A stretch of 64,000 nt of DNA from Hygrocybe punicea (Eukaryota > Basidiomycota > Agaricomycetes > Agaricales > Hygrophoraceae), in contig OY744462.1 of the NCBI GenBank assembly GCA_963556145.1, positions 310,001-374,000 on the forward strand, written 5' to 3'. This document shows positions 47,101 through 59,337 of the stretch, one piece after another. The translations under genes and the position numbers were made by a program. Each line of letters begins with the position of its first letter. Position 1 is the stretch's first letter. Below the pieces are notes generated by a model that saw only the letters and a program-made list of their open reading frames with translations, did no database searches and was not told where the DNA came from.

Positions 47101-47890
47101 AATATGCAACCACAACAGGAATTTCATGATCTGGATATTGTTCCAGATTTTCATAGGAGATGTCTAAATCATGGTAGTCTATGTGGTTCAATTTAAGCCA
47201 CTCTAAAGCTGCAGAAACTCGCCTTCGGCAAACCAATAAAGGTGTTCGCTCCATGTCTTCTGGAGTTGGTCTGGCAGGACCAGTAAAAATGAAGGCTAGC
47301 ACTTCATCAAGTTCTTTAATTGTTGGAGGCAATCATTGATATATCTTTGGTGTTGGGTTTTGAAACATGATGGCATTGCTTTCATTTTATGCATCCCAGA
47401 TGATACATGAATGATACATTTGTTGTGACGAACATGCGCAATCAGAAGCTGTTCAGCAAACATTAGATTTTGAAGTTGTGCAGGAATTGTGCCCATCCAA
47501 AATCCATTTGCTAAAGCATACTTGGGAGTTTGTCCTTTGTTCAGACTAAGCACACATGGCTTGCATATCCATTTACATGTATCATCTAGTACTGGACCTT
47601 TGATATCCTCTATTGGATCAGAACAATGATATGGTTCACATCTTGTGATTCCCATATTTTCTCTAGTTAATATTTTCAGATTAACTTTTATCATTGACAA
47701 TAAAGACATGTTCTCCAATGCAACCAATTAACCACACACAGCACACCCACTTTCTTGAAAACATTCAGGTGATGTATCTGTGCACCAGTTTCGGATTATT
47801 GTTTTATTTAATTCAGTAGATGGTGGACGAGGAGGAAATAATTGCTTATCCAACTCAACTGCTTCATGCCCACTTTTAGTCTGACATTCA
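44190..47890 (-). pseudogene. Helitron protein (DUF6570 plus Helitron-like N-terminal domain), degenerate
   Basis: The minus strand reads, from 47880: CFQESGCAVCG, a stop, LVALENMSLL, then CKWICKPC and ALANGFWMGTIPAQLQNLMF, FAEQLLIAHVRHNKCIIHVS (DUF6570), then ALEWLKLNHIDYHDLDISYE. VSGVTGENLDITSPKALIAG, LYPMMFPCLFPYGLGGI and HKRHLLMYHDKDF follow. Next come PEEKVCYRLISDLDHVAGQV, GAPTWFITFAPADINHPLCL, ARFFHFTTEMFIKHILGI and RLTLHLHMLLWIQ, whose H-x-H is the HUH-type Rep site. The reading resumes past an inserted element (44461-45908) as TWWQRFQDVVDDLL. No helicase domain remains; the gene ends in a minisatellite. Several stops and frame changes make it inactive. Helitrons move by rolling-circle replication. 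Confidence 0.9.
44461..45908. mobile_element. GAACC/GGTTC hAT-type non-autonomous element, copy C, inside the Helitron
   Basis: The ends TAGTGATGCCGAAGTTCGG and CCGAACTTCGGCAACACTA are inverted repeats. They are flanked by GGTGGATC (44453-44460) and GGTGGATT (45909-45916), an 8-bp duplication with one C/T difference. Removing the element rejoins the Helitron frame (PNPPSYNC). The ends are packed with GAACCGAACC/GGTTCGGTTC boxes. The interior has GAACTTAGGTCATGTGACCT, an intron-like GTGAGTAAT..TTACATAG and long CAG/CAA repeats. CpG is well preserved, so this is the youngest of the three copies. Confidence 0.92.
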
Positions 47891-48190
47891 TATTCTCTGC
47901 AGTCATCTGTGTCCTGCAGTTGTCATCTTTGATACCACCCCTTGCACATATCCTTATTTGATTTTATATCATGAACACAAAAAATAAAAAAATGACTCTT
48001 TATCAGGAAAAACCCTTCCACTGAAATTTGCATAATATTTGATAATTATCTTAACTCTGATAATCTTTACCAGATTAGCAAAAATTAGACTCATTTACAA
48101 TATCCTACCACAGCTTTAATAGAAATTACAGCATAATTATCATAGGTCAGAATAATTCTTATAATCTCACTAGATTAGCAAAATTTGATC
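47891..48190. other. AT-rich, no gene seen
   Basis: AT-rich sequence lies between the Helitron start and the coiled-coil gene. It contains the imperfect repeat CTCACTAGATTAGCAAAAT / TTTACCAGATTAGCAAAAA. Confidence 0.5.
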
Positions 48191-48199
48191 TCATTTATG

Positions 48200-49552
48200 G
48201 GATCTATGGACTTGTTCTTCTGACTGCTTAATATGGCACGTTTTGGGATGTCGCAACTTTCCCAAGCCTTCCTGTTCCTGTCCACACCAATCAGTGGAAT
48301 GACACTGGTGTCCTGCACTGGGGCCATCGCCAGCCCGAATTGAGTCTGGTCCATGCCCAAATTGGTGAAAGAGCTCGTCTGGTAAAATAATAAGCCTTTT
48401 CTCGCTCGGGAATGAATATGACTGCGATGAGTCCATCGTGAACTGTGATGAGGACCACTGTACTGACGAGTCAGGCATAGCCAAAGATCATGCTGCTTCT
48501 TCCACAGTCATCTTTGTCTGCTTCACCAGCAATTCTAAATATCCTGGATGGTCCGGCAGAGAAGGAGAGTATGACCAAAACTTGTACATCAACAGGAACC
48601 CAGATGTACTGGCAACACAGCTGTTGCTGCTATCCTCAGTGGGATCGCCTGACTCTACCGTACCAACCACGTTTCTGCGCGACAGTGATCGGGTCCACCT
48701 GTGAGACGAGCTAGAGCATTTTCTCCTCTGTCGTGGCTGGTTAGAATCAGAGGACAAACTGCGTGGGCTGGGGGTTGTGACAAGGCCCCCACCACTGCAT
48801 TGTGTTTGGCATCTCCATTGACAAGGGGTTGATGGTGTTGAAAGGTATGTATTGCTGCCAGCAATGCCCTGAATCCAGTTTTGCCATGGTGAACCTGAGG
48901 CCATCTTTGACTGACTTGACCTTGTTCTTCCACTCCTCCCACGCCTTGCTGAGTCGCTCTCACTCCTGGTTCCACTCTTCCTTGATGGTAGTCCATTGTC
49001 CGTCAACAGATTTCTTCTATTCGCTTAACATCGGTGTGAGGGATTCACATTTTTGTGCCTGCTCTGGCAAAGGGGGCCGGGCAGCTTTTCCTGTTTAGTG
49101 CGGGCTGCTGCTTCCTGCACAGACATTTGCACTTGAACTTGCACATGAGTGGTCCACACAAGCGATTCGAGGGTGGAAACCTTGGATTCCAGAGTGGATA
49201 TGGTGTTTGGTGCAGCGGTATGTTGTGCTTGAAGGGTACTGGACAGCTCGAGCACAGATTTGAGCTGATCAGATAATGTGGTGAGGTGGTGAGTAAGTTC
49301 ATCAATGCCAGATGACTCTTGGGGATGTACAGCATGATTATGGGGTGGCGATGGGGAGTGTTGTCTGGATGCAGAGGTGATATTCAGTGGATGATGGATC
49401 TCATAGTCCTCCTCAATCAGACCCATACCCGTTGGCTCTGGAGTTTGCGGCCAGCCAAGTTCCTCGCATGGCTGTCTTCGTTCCTCCCCCTCTTCTTCCA
49501 CAACAAGCTGGTCCTCGTCCTCCTCATCGACTTGCTCATGTTCATGGGGCAT
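48200..49552 (-). pseudogene. Coiled-coil transposon-associated protein
   Basis: The start is MPHEHEQVDEEDEDQLVVEE at 49552. An acidic head is followed by a coiled coil (LTTLSDQLKSVLELSSTLQA, NTISTLESKVSTLESLV). After a frame change the reading continues KKSVDGQWTTIKEEWNQE, a TGA where Arg is expected (near 48961), ERLSKAWEEWKNKVKSVKDG, and a Ser/Arg-rich part (PRSLSSDSNQPRQRRKCSSS). I know similar long coiled-coil proteins in Agaricomycete transposons, function unknown. Its upstream region mat­ches that of the protease gene at 1252 in inverted orientation. Confidence 0.6.
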
Positions 49553-49734
49553 GAGAGTCCTGATGCTCCTTCTAACGCATCAGTGTGGCTGGTAAACGAG
49601 AACTGGGTGTCGTGAGGTTGAGCTCACAGGTCACAGAGTGCAGAAAGAGGTACGGGTTGTTGGTCTTGTTCAGGTAAGGAAGATTGATTGCATGGGATGA
49701 ACAGGAAGAAGGAAGGTCGGTAGGCTGTTATGAG

Positions 49735-49850
49735 TTCCAAACTGTGGGAACAATTTTGAAACCATGTGACTGGGCAGAGTTGAATGTGAGAATTTGTTGT
49801 CCCAATCAGCAAGAACAATAAGGCAGCTGGACCACAGGTGCTGGATTGGG
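49735..49850 (-). promoter_or_regulatory. Promoter-like segment shared with 880-1015 (inverted)
   Basis: Read on the minus strand it gives GCTGCCTTATTGTTCTTGCT, GATTGGGACAACAAATTCTC and TTCAAAATTGTTCCCACAG, as at 880-1015 except for a roughly 20-bp deletion and a few C/T differences. It lies upstream of the coiled-coil gene start. Confidence 0.55.
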
Positions 49851-50099
49851 AATAGGAGTGTTAGTGTGTTTGTACTACCATTGCAACCCAACAATTCTTA
49901 ACAGTTTTATTATCCTAATTGAATGCATTGTTAGTGCAATGTACACCTTGTGAAATATATATGAGTTGAATGCACTGAAAATTGCTCAGAGCTGTGAAGT
50001 ATTCAACCATTCCTAGCTGTATTCTGAGCAAATTTCCAGTGCAATAGACACTGGCTGAACGATGTATGAATTGGTCTGCAAATACAGATATTTCGCCAT

Positions 50100-50730
50100 G
50101 TGCATTGGAATGATAAATGTTGAACACTTCTCAAACATGCTGAACAGTGTTCAACCAGTTTTCAGCAGTTGTTCCAGCTTTAGTTGGGGCATTGCAATTG
50201 AACAAACAAATGTATAAAACTATGTGCATTAGAATTATTGATAATGCACATAGAGAATACTTGTCGAACAGGCCGAATACTGTTCGACAAGTGTTCAGCA
50301 GGTGTCTCAGCATTAATCTGCAGCATTGCCTTTGCAGAAACAATTGTATGAACAATACACCAGATGTACATGTATCTGCGATGTAGCGAGTTTCAATATG
50401 TGCATTGGAATTATTAACAATGCAAACAGTGAATACTTGTCAAACAGGCCGAAAAGTGTTCAACAAGCTGTTCTACAAGTGTTCAAACATTAATCTGAAG
50501 CATTATAATTGTATAAACACTGGTACGTACATAACGGTACATTATATGCGATGTAGCTACATTTACAAAGCACATTGAGTTTATTGATGATGCACTAGTC
50601 GAACGCTTGTTGAACAGGCCAAACAGTGTTCAACAAGCTGTTCTACAAGTGTTCAAGCATTAATCTGAAGCATTATAATTGTATAAACACTGGTACATAC
50701 ATTATATGAGATGTAGCTACATCGGGAAAT
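50100..50730. repeat. Hairpin-forming tandem array, right arm
   Basis: Four units of about 150-180 bp carry CTTGTCGAACAG..CTGTTCGACAAG hairpin cores or decayed versions, with GATGTAGCTACATC palindromes and GCATTATAATTGTATAAACA between them. The array is related in inverted orientation to 40-760. The last unit ends near 50730. Confidence 0.85.
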
Positions 50731-51465
50731 TGGGGAGGTGCCGGTATTTTCAGGCGGAGTTGAGAATTGATAAGCAGACTTGCAGCCATTTGCAATGTCT
50801 TATCTAGGCAAATAAATGCATTCAAGTACAATATAATTATTGCGATGGTTGATCACTTGCACTCAGATTTGTGGAAATTGATTGCTGTATATAAGGGGCT
50901 ACAATATACTGTGGTCAGTAAGGTACTTGGTCACACCTGGTACCTGGTCAATGTCAAATTTTGCATTCAGCATGTTGTTACTGTCTTCACTGCAGTTGGC
51001 CATGATTAAACATATGTCTATCTATGATATGGCCACAATAGCGATAGTTATAACTCATAAGAATATTATGCACAACTGTCATTCTTTCCAACAAGTGCCC
51101 ACTTGCATAAAAACACAGGTAGTTGAACTTGAAAGGCATCAAGTACCATAGTTTGGGTTAATAGAATCATAAATTTGGATTTCATACATAAGAAGAGATA
51201 TAGTAGAATAGATTTTACTGCAGCATAAGGTTGAAATGTTACTGTATCTTATAGCATAGCAGGTATGACCAACTTCCTGGTCAGGGTCAAAAATGGACAC
51301 TCCTGTATTATTTTCACTCCTGCAGGATTTTTAGCCTTGTAACTATCATTCAAATTATATAGATATCTTCCTGAGAACAATGTCTATCATCTTGAAAAGA
51401 TAGTTTATGAATATCTTTGAAGTTGTGGGAGAATTCCACCAAAACATTTAGTGTGACCAAGTAGT
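50731..51465. other. No gene seen
   Basis: AT-rich sequence with only short unsupported frames. Confidence 0.5.
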
Positions 51466-51469
51466 GGAT

Positions 51470-51780
51470 CATGCACAGTACACCTAATTATTCCACTGCA
51501 ATCCCATTTTTTAGAGGCTCGGCCATATAATATAAGCCATTGTGATGGGCATTTAATTACTCCTGTGAAATACAATTTTTTCACAGTCTTATAGAAGCTT
51601 GGCCATACAATATAAGCCATTCTGATGAACATTTAATTATTCCTGTTAAATATCATTTTTTACAGTCTTGTAGAAGCTTAGCCACACAATATAAGTCATT
51701 CTGATAAATATTTAATTATTCCTGTGAAATACCATTTTTTATCAGTCTTGTAGAACCTTGACCATACAATATACCATCAA
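51470..51780. repeat. 80-bp tandem repeat, about four copies
   Basis: GGCCATACAATATAAGCCATT and TTTAATTATTCCTGTGAAAT boxes recur at spacings of about 78-80 bp, with matching points near 51540, 51620, 51699 and 51777. Confidence 0.85.
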
Positions 51781-52737
51781 GAAAAACCTCCTTTCCGAAT
51801 TATATATAATTATATATGATTATATATAGTGGCATTGTTTTAAATCTTTCCGCCACTGTCTGCACAGCCGCCTGTTGTCAGGAACACCTCCAGCTCGACT
51901 TTTCTCACTATCCCGCCGCCTTCTAAAGTGTTATATATATCAACTAGTTATTCTTCTAGATACTGTACATAGCGTAATATACGCAGAGAGAAAAGTGAAA
52001 TAAGGAAATAAAAAGCAGGGGGACATATGTGATGGTACTGACGGTTGGGGCAGCGGTATTTCGATGACGACGGAGACAATGGCATCGCCATGGATGACCC
52101 TCCACATTCCCTGCGTCACCTGCGTCGCCTTCGTCACTGTGTGCCAGGCCTGCTGCCACTGGTTCACCCTTCTCATCCTCTACTTCCACCTCATAACATG
52201 AGACCTGCCCTCCATCACCACCAAATGGCAAAGCCTCCTAGCCCACAAGGTCGGCTTGACTTGTGGCCACCGCTCGATGTTCTGTGGCCGACAATCGTTT
52301 CCTGGTATGTGATCAAGGCCTTCTGATACATGTGTGCTGACATCGATGCTGACAGTGAGGAAAGTTCATCCAAGTCTGCTATGGGAATCAATGGCAAACA
52401 GGGACTTACGTGAGGGCTGTGACTTGGGTGAGTTTTTTTGTATGGTAGCCAATTTCTGATGTTCATTCTGCCGCAAGGGCAACCACTGCATCCGCATTTG
52501 TGTGGAGAATCTCAGTGAAATTAGAGTTGACGTTTCTCAGTATGATGTGACAGAATATTCAATGGATTTATTGATAGTAAAAGTAACCGACTTTTCACTG
52601 GGGAGGAATATTGAAATTTTGATTTCTCGCCTGCGCAATGACTGTATTCACTGATTTTGTGCTTTGCATTTGCTAGACAGGTAGCAAAATGTTTTGAGTA
52701 CATTCACCAGAAATCTAATAGAGCGAATCACAATATC
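51781..52737. other. No gene recognised
   Basis: It includes an ATATATAATTATATATGATT stretch near 51801-51825 and CpG-containing sequence at 52030-52320 with unsupported frames on both strands. Confidence 0.4.
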
Positions 52738-53118
52738 CTACCCATACATGTCATCCATCGCCAGAACCATCTCATCATCACTGAATTTTTCACGCTCCCT
52801 GTCAGTGTGCCCATCACTCAAATCATCAGCATCTTCCCAATCATCCCAACTTTGTTCCCATTGTTCGGTATTGGATCCTTCTTCATTGAACGCCTGGTTG
52901 TCATCTGCAGTTGAATCTACATTTTCAAGGACAACTGGCACCACTTCCAATTCCATATCACATTCAGTAGGCTGATTGGAGGGTGCAACCCTGCTTGCAG
53001 CTTGACCATGTGTATAGGTATGACTGATGGTGAGACCCCAGTGATAGCGCATAGTCATATTGCAGTCCGCAAATCTGCAGGAGAGGAAACAATTGAGTAC
53101 AAGAGAGTACAGTATCAA
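52738..53118 (-). pseudogene. Probable KDZ-type transposase C-terminal fragment
   Basis: The minus strand reads CRFADCNMTMRYHWGLTISH TYTH (a space marks continuous residues), then a long acidic tail (NTEQWEQSWDDWEDADDLSD) ending MVLAMDDMYG. A YHWG..GHxYxH segment followed by an acidic tail ending near DMYG is how many Agaricomycete KDZ-family proteins finish. The rest of the transposase is absent and AAGGAGTCC repeats follow upstream. Confidence 0.5.
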
Positions 53119-53249
53119 ATCATCATTGGACCTATCGATGTAGTAGTAAAGCCAGTTGTTTGAATCAGCTGAACAGCGTGAAAGGCCAACCCTGTCAGGA
53201 TGGAGCCTTCCTTTTTCAAACCTTGGAGGACATCACACTCTACCATGCA

Positions 53250-53520
53250 TTCCTTAGTAGTCCTTGAGGACTCCTCAAGGACTCCTCTGCTAAATTGCAA
53301 GGAATCCTCAGGGAGTCCTTAAGGAGGCCTTGATTTCCTCACCATAGAAACTTTTTCCTGAAGGAGTTTGTAAGGACTCCTTGGCCCTCCTAAGGACTCC
53401 TGACCAAGGAGTAACTAAGGAGTCCTCAAGGAGTCCTCAAGGAGTCCTGAGGAGTGTTCCTCCTCAAGGAGTCCTCAAGGAGTCCTAAGGAGGATTCCTC
53501 CCCAAGTAGCATTCCCCAAA
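53250..53520. repeat. AAGGAGTCCTC repeat array, copy 1
   Basis: About 15 copies of 10-12-bp units (AAGGAGTCCTC, AAGGACTCCTC, GAGTCCTTAAGG) occur in both orientations. Each is nearly self-complementary, so the tract can form many alternative hairpins. A shorter copy lies at 59338-59405. Confidence 0.85.
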
Positions 53521-53599
53521 GTTCTCATTACATATTTATTAATTATTATTATTGTTAGTACTCACTACTATTATTTAATGAGGCGGTATGCCCCAAATT

Positions 53600-54475
53600 A
53601 GATAGTGGATTGTGGCAGGTTTATATACCTTTATTTGGTGCACAGACCATTTGTGGAAACACATCAACAAATGAGGTCACATGACAATCAACAACCTCAC
53701 GTCTCACCACCCAATGCCCCACACCAAGCAGCAACAGCAACAGCAACAGCAACTTCACGACACAGATGAACGCAGGTGGCCACAGAGGGGGTGGTGATGT
53801 GCCCACCCCCTCCTCAGTATGTTTTTATTTTATTGTTCAATTTTGATATTCTGTTACTGACTATTTCCTACGAGGTCCATGTCCATGCCCATGGGAATGA
53901 GAACGAGAACGGGAATCGGAACGAGAATGAGAATGAGGATGGGAACGAGAATGAGGACAGGAACAAGTGTGGGAACGAGAACAAGAATGGGGGATGGTAT
54001 GTTTTACATTTTTTAATTTTTATATTCCATTACTGACTATTACCTACAACATTCACATCCACAAGAATGGGAACACAACAGGAGTGGGAACCCGAACCTG
54101 AACTGGAATGGCAACAGCAACAGCAACTTCACGTGGACAAATGCAGGCAGCCACAGTGGGGGTGGAAATGTGCCCTGTATGGGTATGTTTTTTATTGATG
54201 TGTTTGTTTTATATTGTGTTACTGACTATTATCCATGATGCCCATGCCCACGCGAGGGACAGCCAATGGCCAGGAACGACCCCCAGACCACCGCAATGTG
54301 AACAAGCGGGGAGGAGAGGGGAACAATGGGAAAGGGGAAAGAGGCCAGACCTCAATGGCAACACCCAGCACAACAGCAGCAGCAACCACCACGGCAACAG
54401 CAGCAGCAGCAATGCGGCTGCAACAGGTGCAATGGTGACGGCAGCAGCAGCAACAGGCAACAGCAGCAGCCCAGT

Positions 54476-54534
<59 letters not shown>

Positions 54535-54690
54535 TGGCAACAGCAACGGCAGCAGCAGCAGCAACACATGGGCGATGGTGGCAGCAACAGCAGCAGTGGC
54601 AACAATGGCAGCAGCGGCACGATAACGGCTGCAGCGGCACGACAACGGCAGCAACAGGCGGCGGCAGCAACGATGCCAGACGACGATGAC
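53600..54690. repeat. Low-complexity modules with intron-like repeats and (GGCAAC)n
   Basis: Three modules about 180 bp apart each contain GTATGTTTTT..TTACTGACTATT..CCTAC (near 53820, 54000 and 54185). They are joined by GAACGAGAAC, CAGCAACAGC and GCAACTTCACG-type repeats. (GGCAAC)n lies at 54476-54540 and CAG/CAA runs at 54375-54620. The long open frames here are products of the repeats. Confidence 0.7.
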
Positions 54691-54692
54691 AA

Positions 54693-54935
54693 TGCTCCTC
54701 CTCTCCCTTCGCCCTTGCCCTCCCTATCCCTCCTTTGACCTTGCCCTCCATCTCCCTGCCTCCCCCTTCCTTCCCCTTCCCCTTCCCCCTCTATCCTTTC
54801 CCCTTCCCCCTTCCTTTCTCTCTCCCTTTCCCTTTCCCTTTTCCTCTCCCTTCCCCTCTCCTTTTCTCTCCTGTTCCCCCTCCTCTCTCCTTTTCCCATT
54901 CTTCCTCCTTTCCCCTCTATTTTTTCTTCTCCTGT
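54693..54935. repeat. 240-bp polypyrimidine tract
   Basis: Almost pure C/T on the plus strand (CCCTTCCCCTTCCCC-type). Such tracts can form triplex (H-DNA). It is non-coding. Confidence 0.9.
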
Positions 54936-57690
54936 ATTAGTTTTAATTGATTTGTGAAATATTAAGAATTCTTTGATTTAATATTTAAAACAAACCAGCT
55001 ATTATATGGCAACTGTGTCTGTGGAGTGAAAAGGTAAGAACTGACCTTCAATCCTGTTCAGGACTTTACAGTGTTCAATGGCTCCTTTGAACACTACCAA
55101 TCCTTTGAACACCCTAATAGAATTGATTCTGTACTGATTTCTACTGCTAAAAAGTGTTCTAATTCCTTCAGTGCATCATCTGAACCTATCTGGTGTTGTT
55201 CGTGGGGAGTGTTTCTTAGAAAAACAGTTCCTCACCAAGGGTTTCCGGAGTGCGACTTTGATCGGAAAATTACCTTGTTGTTCGGCAAGGGTGGATTTGT
55301 CCTTGTTACAACTCAATGTACTTACTCACTTGCTAGTTGGGTTATAGGTTGAACCTAGTGATGATAGTTATATGAGATAACAATACAGTTATCTTATGTC
55401 AGTTGTTATTAGATAACAAGGCAGTTATCTAATAGTAGTGGTTAAGGATATGAGATAGCAGTATACAGTTAAATATCAAGAGTAGTTGATACTTGATAAC
55501 AATATACAATACCTGTCAAAGATTAGTTGATGTTAGATAACAATGAACAGTTACCTTATAATAGATGTAAGTCAGAGTATATGACTTGAAGGATGAATGT
55601 ATAGTGAGGTCTTCCAATCAAGGTAAGACTTTGAGATGATAGACACTCAAGCAAGGGTAGGTGATGAGTGTAAGTGGCAATGATGAACAATGAGCAAGAG
55701 GATAGTGAAAGTCAATGAAAGATATGACAATAGACTATCAACAAAGGATGCGATGATAATGGATACGTGGATAAAATAAAAGTAACAAGAGCAGTTGATG
55801 TTCAAGATATCGGATAATATTCCGAAGCTTCAAATGCACATTGGCTACTAGTGCAGAATAAAGTACTGGGATATCTTTATGAAGATCAATAGTTTCTTGC
55901 CAGAAGAAGTTGACAATAGTGACGGTACTATGTCAAGAATATTCTCAAACAAGTAATAAAAGACTATCAATATATATCTGATATTGATAACTCAATTAAA
56001 CTTAATGTCTGAGACTAACAAGCTGACTGAGAATGGAACTGTGACTGTGACTGTGACTGTGACTGAATTGATGTACTGACTACTACCAAAAGTAGGTATG
56101 TACAAAGAAGAAGGGGGGTTGAATCAAAGGAATGACTGACTGTCTCCTGCAGAAACTGGGCCCTATTTATACCTTTGGCTCCTGCAGGAGTCACTGTGAG
56201 TCATAGAAAGAATTTGAAATAAGTGGGTAGGGTGTGAATCATAAGGGAGTAATTATGAAATGGGGAAGGGGGTTTGTAAGCATAATATGAAATAAAAGTG
56301 CTAACTACTGAGTCATTAAAGAGTAATATGAAATGAAAAGAAGGGTGATGAGTAGAGAGGCATAGGTCTGTAAACATAAAAGGAAAATGGGGCATAGGTG
56401 GTGAGTCATAGACAGGAATTGGGGCATAATGCTGTGCAGGTATTGGAAATAATGCACAGGTTGGTGAGTCATATAGAAGAATGGGGCATAATGTTGTGCA
56501 GGTATTGGAAATAGTGCACAGGTTGGTGACTCATGTGAAAGAATGGGGTATAATGCTATGCAGGTATTGGAAATAGTGTACAGGTTGGTGACTCATGTGG
56601 AGTCAATTACTGAGATTCCTAGGGTAGATGTGATGGGAATGTTGGCATAATTGGTGATAAAGGTCATAATTTGGTCATGATGAGCCATAGATGGTCATAG
56701 TGGTCCATATATGGTCATAGTAGTCATAAGATGTTGAGGGTGGATCAACTGAGTCATCACAGGAGGGGATGAGTCAAGGGCTGATCTAATCTGTGATCTG
56801 GGGGGGTATTCTATGATTCTCCAGGAATCATGGATCAAGGCTGAGTCATGCTATTTCAAATTGTGCTTGATAGATCAATTCTTCAGACAATGCTTCTTTT
56901 GATCAATAGATCTTGATGGCTGATATGGTCCTGTTTTTAGCTAATGTCTTATCCTTAGCAGTTAAGTTAAGGATAATTCATCTAGTAACTAATCCTTTAA
57001 CTGATAAGTGTCTCTTAACTTGGGACAGTGTCCTGGGGTCGTGTCCTTGTCTTTTCTTATCAGTGGAGGCAAGGTAGCTTAACTTGAACTTTACTCCTGT
57101 TATTGGCTACTCTTCCTTCGGGCTGATAAACTCAGGTGTCCTTGCCGTCAGCTTGATACCATGTTTGATCCAAAACCACTTTGGATCATGACACTGGACA
57201 TTGATTTTTATTCAGAACCACCAATAAAATTAGAAACTGAATATTCACAAAGCATAGATAAATCTGATCACTCCTTGAACACTAATGTGTTGATCATAAA
57301 ACATTCAAATATTAACAGATTTCTCGGAAAATTGGTATGAGACGTCTTTAAATATATGAGCAACTTCTGGTCTGCTCAGATTTTGTTCAAGATAATTGGC
57401 TACTTGTGGCATTTTCAGTTAATTTTTTGTGTTTAAAGGAGCCATTGAATACTGTACCTGAATTGTACTAGAATGAGTGGCAAATATAGAGCATGAAAAT
57501 ATTATAAAACAGATAACATGCCCATGTGACTTCTAAACCAAAGACACAATTGAATGAGAAAAAAGCCAAATAGCCAGTGAACATGGTGGTTTGAAATTTT
57601 TGGCATTGTTCCAATATAATTGCAATTGACTCCTGGTCTTTAAATGATTCATCAGTTCATCCTTACAGAGTTCATCTTGTGTTCATCTTG
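54936..57690. other. No gene recognised; includes two simple tandem repeats
   Basis: 55020-55350 has a short plus frame (MFNGSFEHYQSFEHPNRIDS) that I do not recognise. 55360-57190 has no coding signal and many GATAACAATACAGTTATCTT-type repeats. (TGTGAC)n lies at 56038-56064. Confidence 0.45.
56403..56605. repeat. 64-bp tandem repeat, three copies
   Basis: GGGGCATAATGCTGTGCAGG, TATTGGAAATAATGCACAGG and TTGGTGAGTCAT recur three times at about 64-bp spacing. Confidence 0.9.
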
Positions 57691-59327
57691 ATGATCTTGT
57701 ACATGTGGGCTAGCCAAATTTTGAAAAGGACTGAATATGAACTGAAGTTGGACTTCATCTAGGCTTAGTCCATTTTAGGTGAACTAAAATGGATATTGTG
57801 GAGATGGTGGACTCCTACTACATCTCTATTGATCCAAACTTATTGATCAATTGGATTCAACTTGCTGTCAAGTTGGATCATGTGGTCCTAACCATTATAC
57901 ACATTTTGTGGAGTGGACTCTTACCACTACATTAACCCCCAAGTTAAAGACTCTGGTTCCAAAATGGCATAATCCAGCACCTCTTGAAGAAACAGAAATG
58001 GAACTTAAGGAGCATTGTGAGTGTGCTTTTAGCACTTGAAGAAGTGATCTTCTTGTATCAACTCCAATGTATGACTCTGAAAGCATATGAGCAGTGGAAT
58101 ACTCAGTTGTGTAGCTTTGAGTTAATTCTGAACAGAATGACTATTAATAATAATAATTTCAAGTGGTTTTTGCATACTATGTCTTTCATTCATAGTCAAA
58201 AGATTATAGAAAAGTAAAAGGAAAAACAGATGAGGGAGTGGACTTTGATGATAATGAAGAAGAAGAGGCAGATATTGAAATTGACAGGAGGATTGACTCG
58301 ATTGGAGTGACTGATAAATTTGGTCAATATGACTTGATATTAACTGATATGAGTCAGAATGTGGGTTCAAACAAATATGCATTCTGGCAAAAGACGCAGG
58401 ATATATGTTGTCATCTTTGGAGAAGATAATCCATGGCTTCAAAAAGTGGTTTATAAAACTCAGCCTTATGATCAGATCAGAAAGCTGTTAATCCAGTAGA
58501 GCCAATTACTTCATGGCCTTTGATCCATTGATGTGAAACAATCTGGCCTCTCATGGACTGGTGATTGCTTAGCCAAGTTTGGAAATATCATTAATAATAG
58601 GACCACTAGGTGTATATGGATAGTCCTGCTTCATAGACAGTGATGGAAGAGAGTGGAAATAGAGTAAAGCAATTGATACAAATTTTAGAGTCTAAAGTAC
58701 ATGCAGTAAACTATGTGCTATATATATGTGAATAGAGATAGAGATAAAGGCTGTGTACCATGGACAAGGAAATGAATATAGGAAAAAAGAGAATTGAAAG
58801 GAAGGTGACATATGAGGAAATGAAAAGGCTATGTGCCTTGGAATGGTGAAGGAAACATATATGGAAAGCAATGCTGTTCATAAGATGTAAGCCTAATAAC
58901 TTAGTGGAGTGGCAACATGTGTGTGTCACGTTGATGACAAAGTAATTGAATATACTAGAAATGCAGCCATAATGTGAACAAATTTTGCAAGGAATCCACT
59001 TAGACACCACTTGGACTCAACTCAGACTTCATTAAGAATTATTACCAAATATGGAGCGTGGGAAAATATTGCCTAATTTGGTTAGCATGCCCATTGTATA
59101 CCCAATCCCATATATAGTGTCAGATTTGTTTTATTTACAAAATTGAGTGAGAAAAATGCAAAAAAGTCGAAAAAAGCCAGCGCTTTGCAAAAACTCAGCA
59201 GAATTCTGAGTGGATTCCTTGTTGTAAATAAGCATACCCCATGAAAACTCACAAAATAACTATTCAAAGTGAAATTTACTCAGAATTGAGGAGTCATTGA
59301 GTTCCCTATTATATAAAGGTGTACTGA
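57691..59327. other. Decayed coding-like stretch, not recognised
   Basis: Plus-strand pieces at 57850-58440 look like a decayed protein (AYEQWNTQLCSFELILNRMT, IDSIGVTDKFGQYDLI) with stops every 20-60 codons. They may be part of an old transposase, but the family is not clear. 58500-59327 has nothing recognisable. Confidence 0.35.
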
Positions 59328-59337
59328 CTATGTCCAT

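Noticed and set aside
54209..54899. Several 180-226 aa ORFs on the minus strand
   Set aside because: They come from CAG, GGCAAC and polypyrimidine repeats in all frames, not from coding sequence.
57150..57195. Possible tRNA primer-binding site (TGGTATCAAGC on the minus strand) of an LTR element
   Set aside because: No LTR pair, no gag-pol frame and no target duplication could be found around it.
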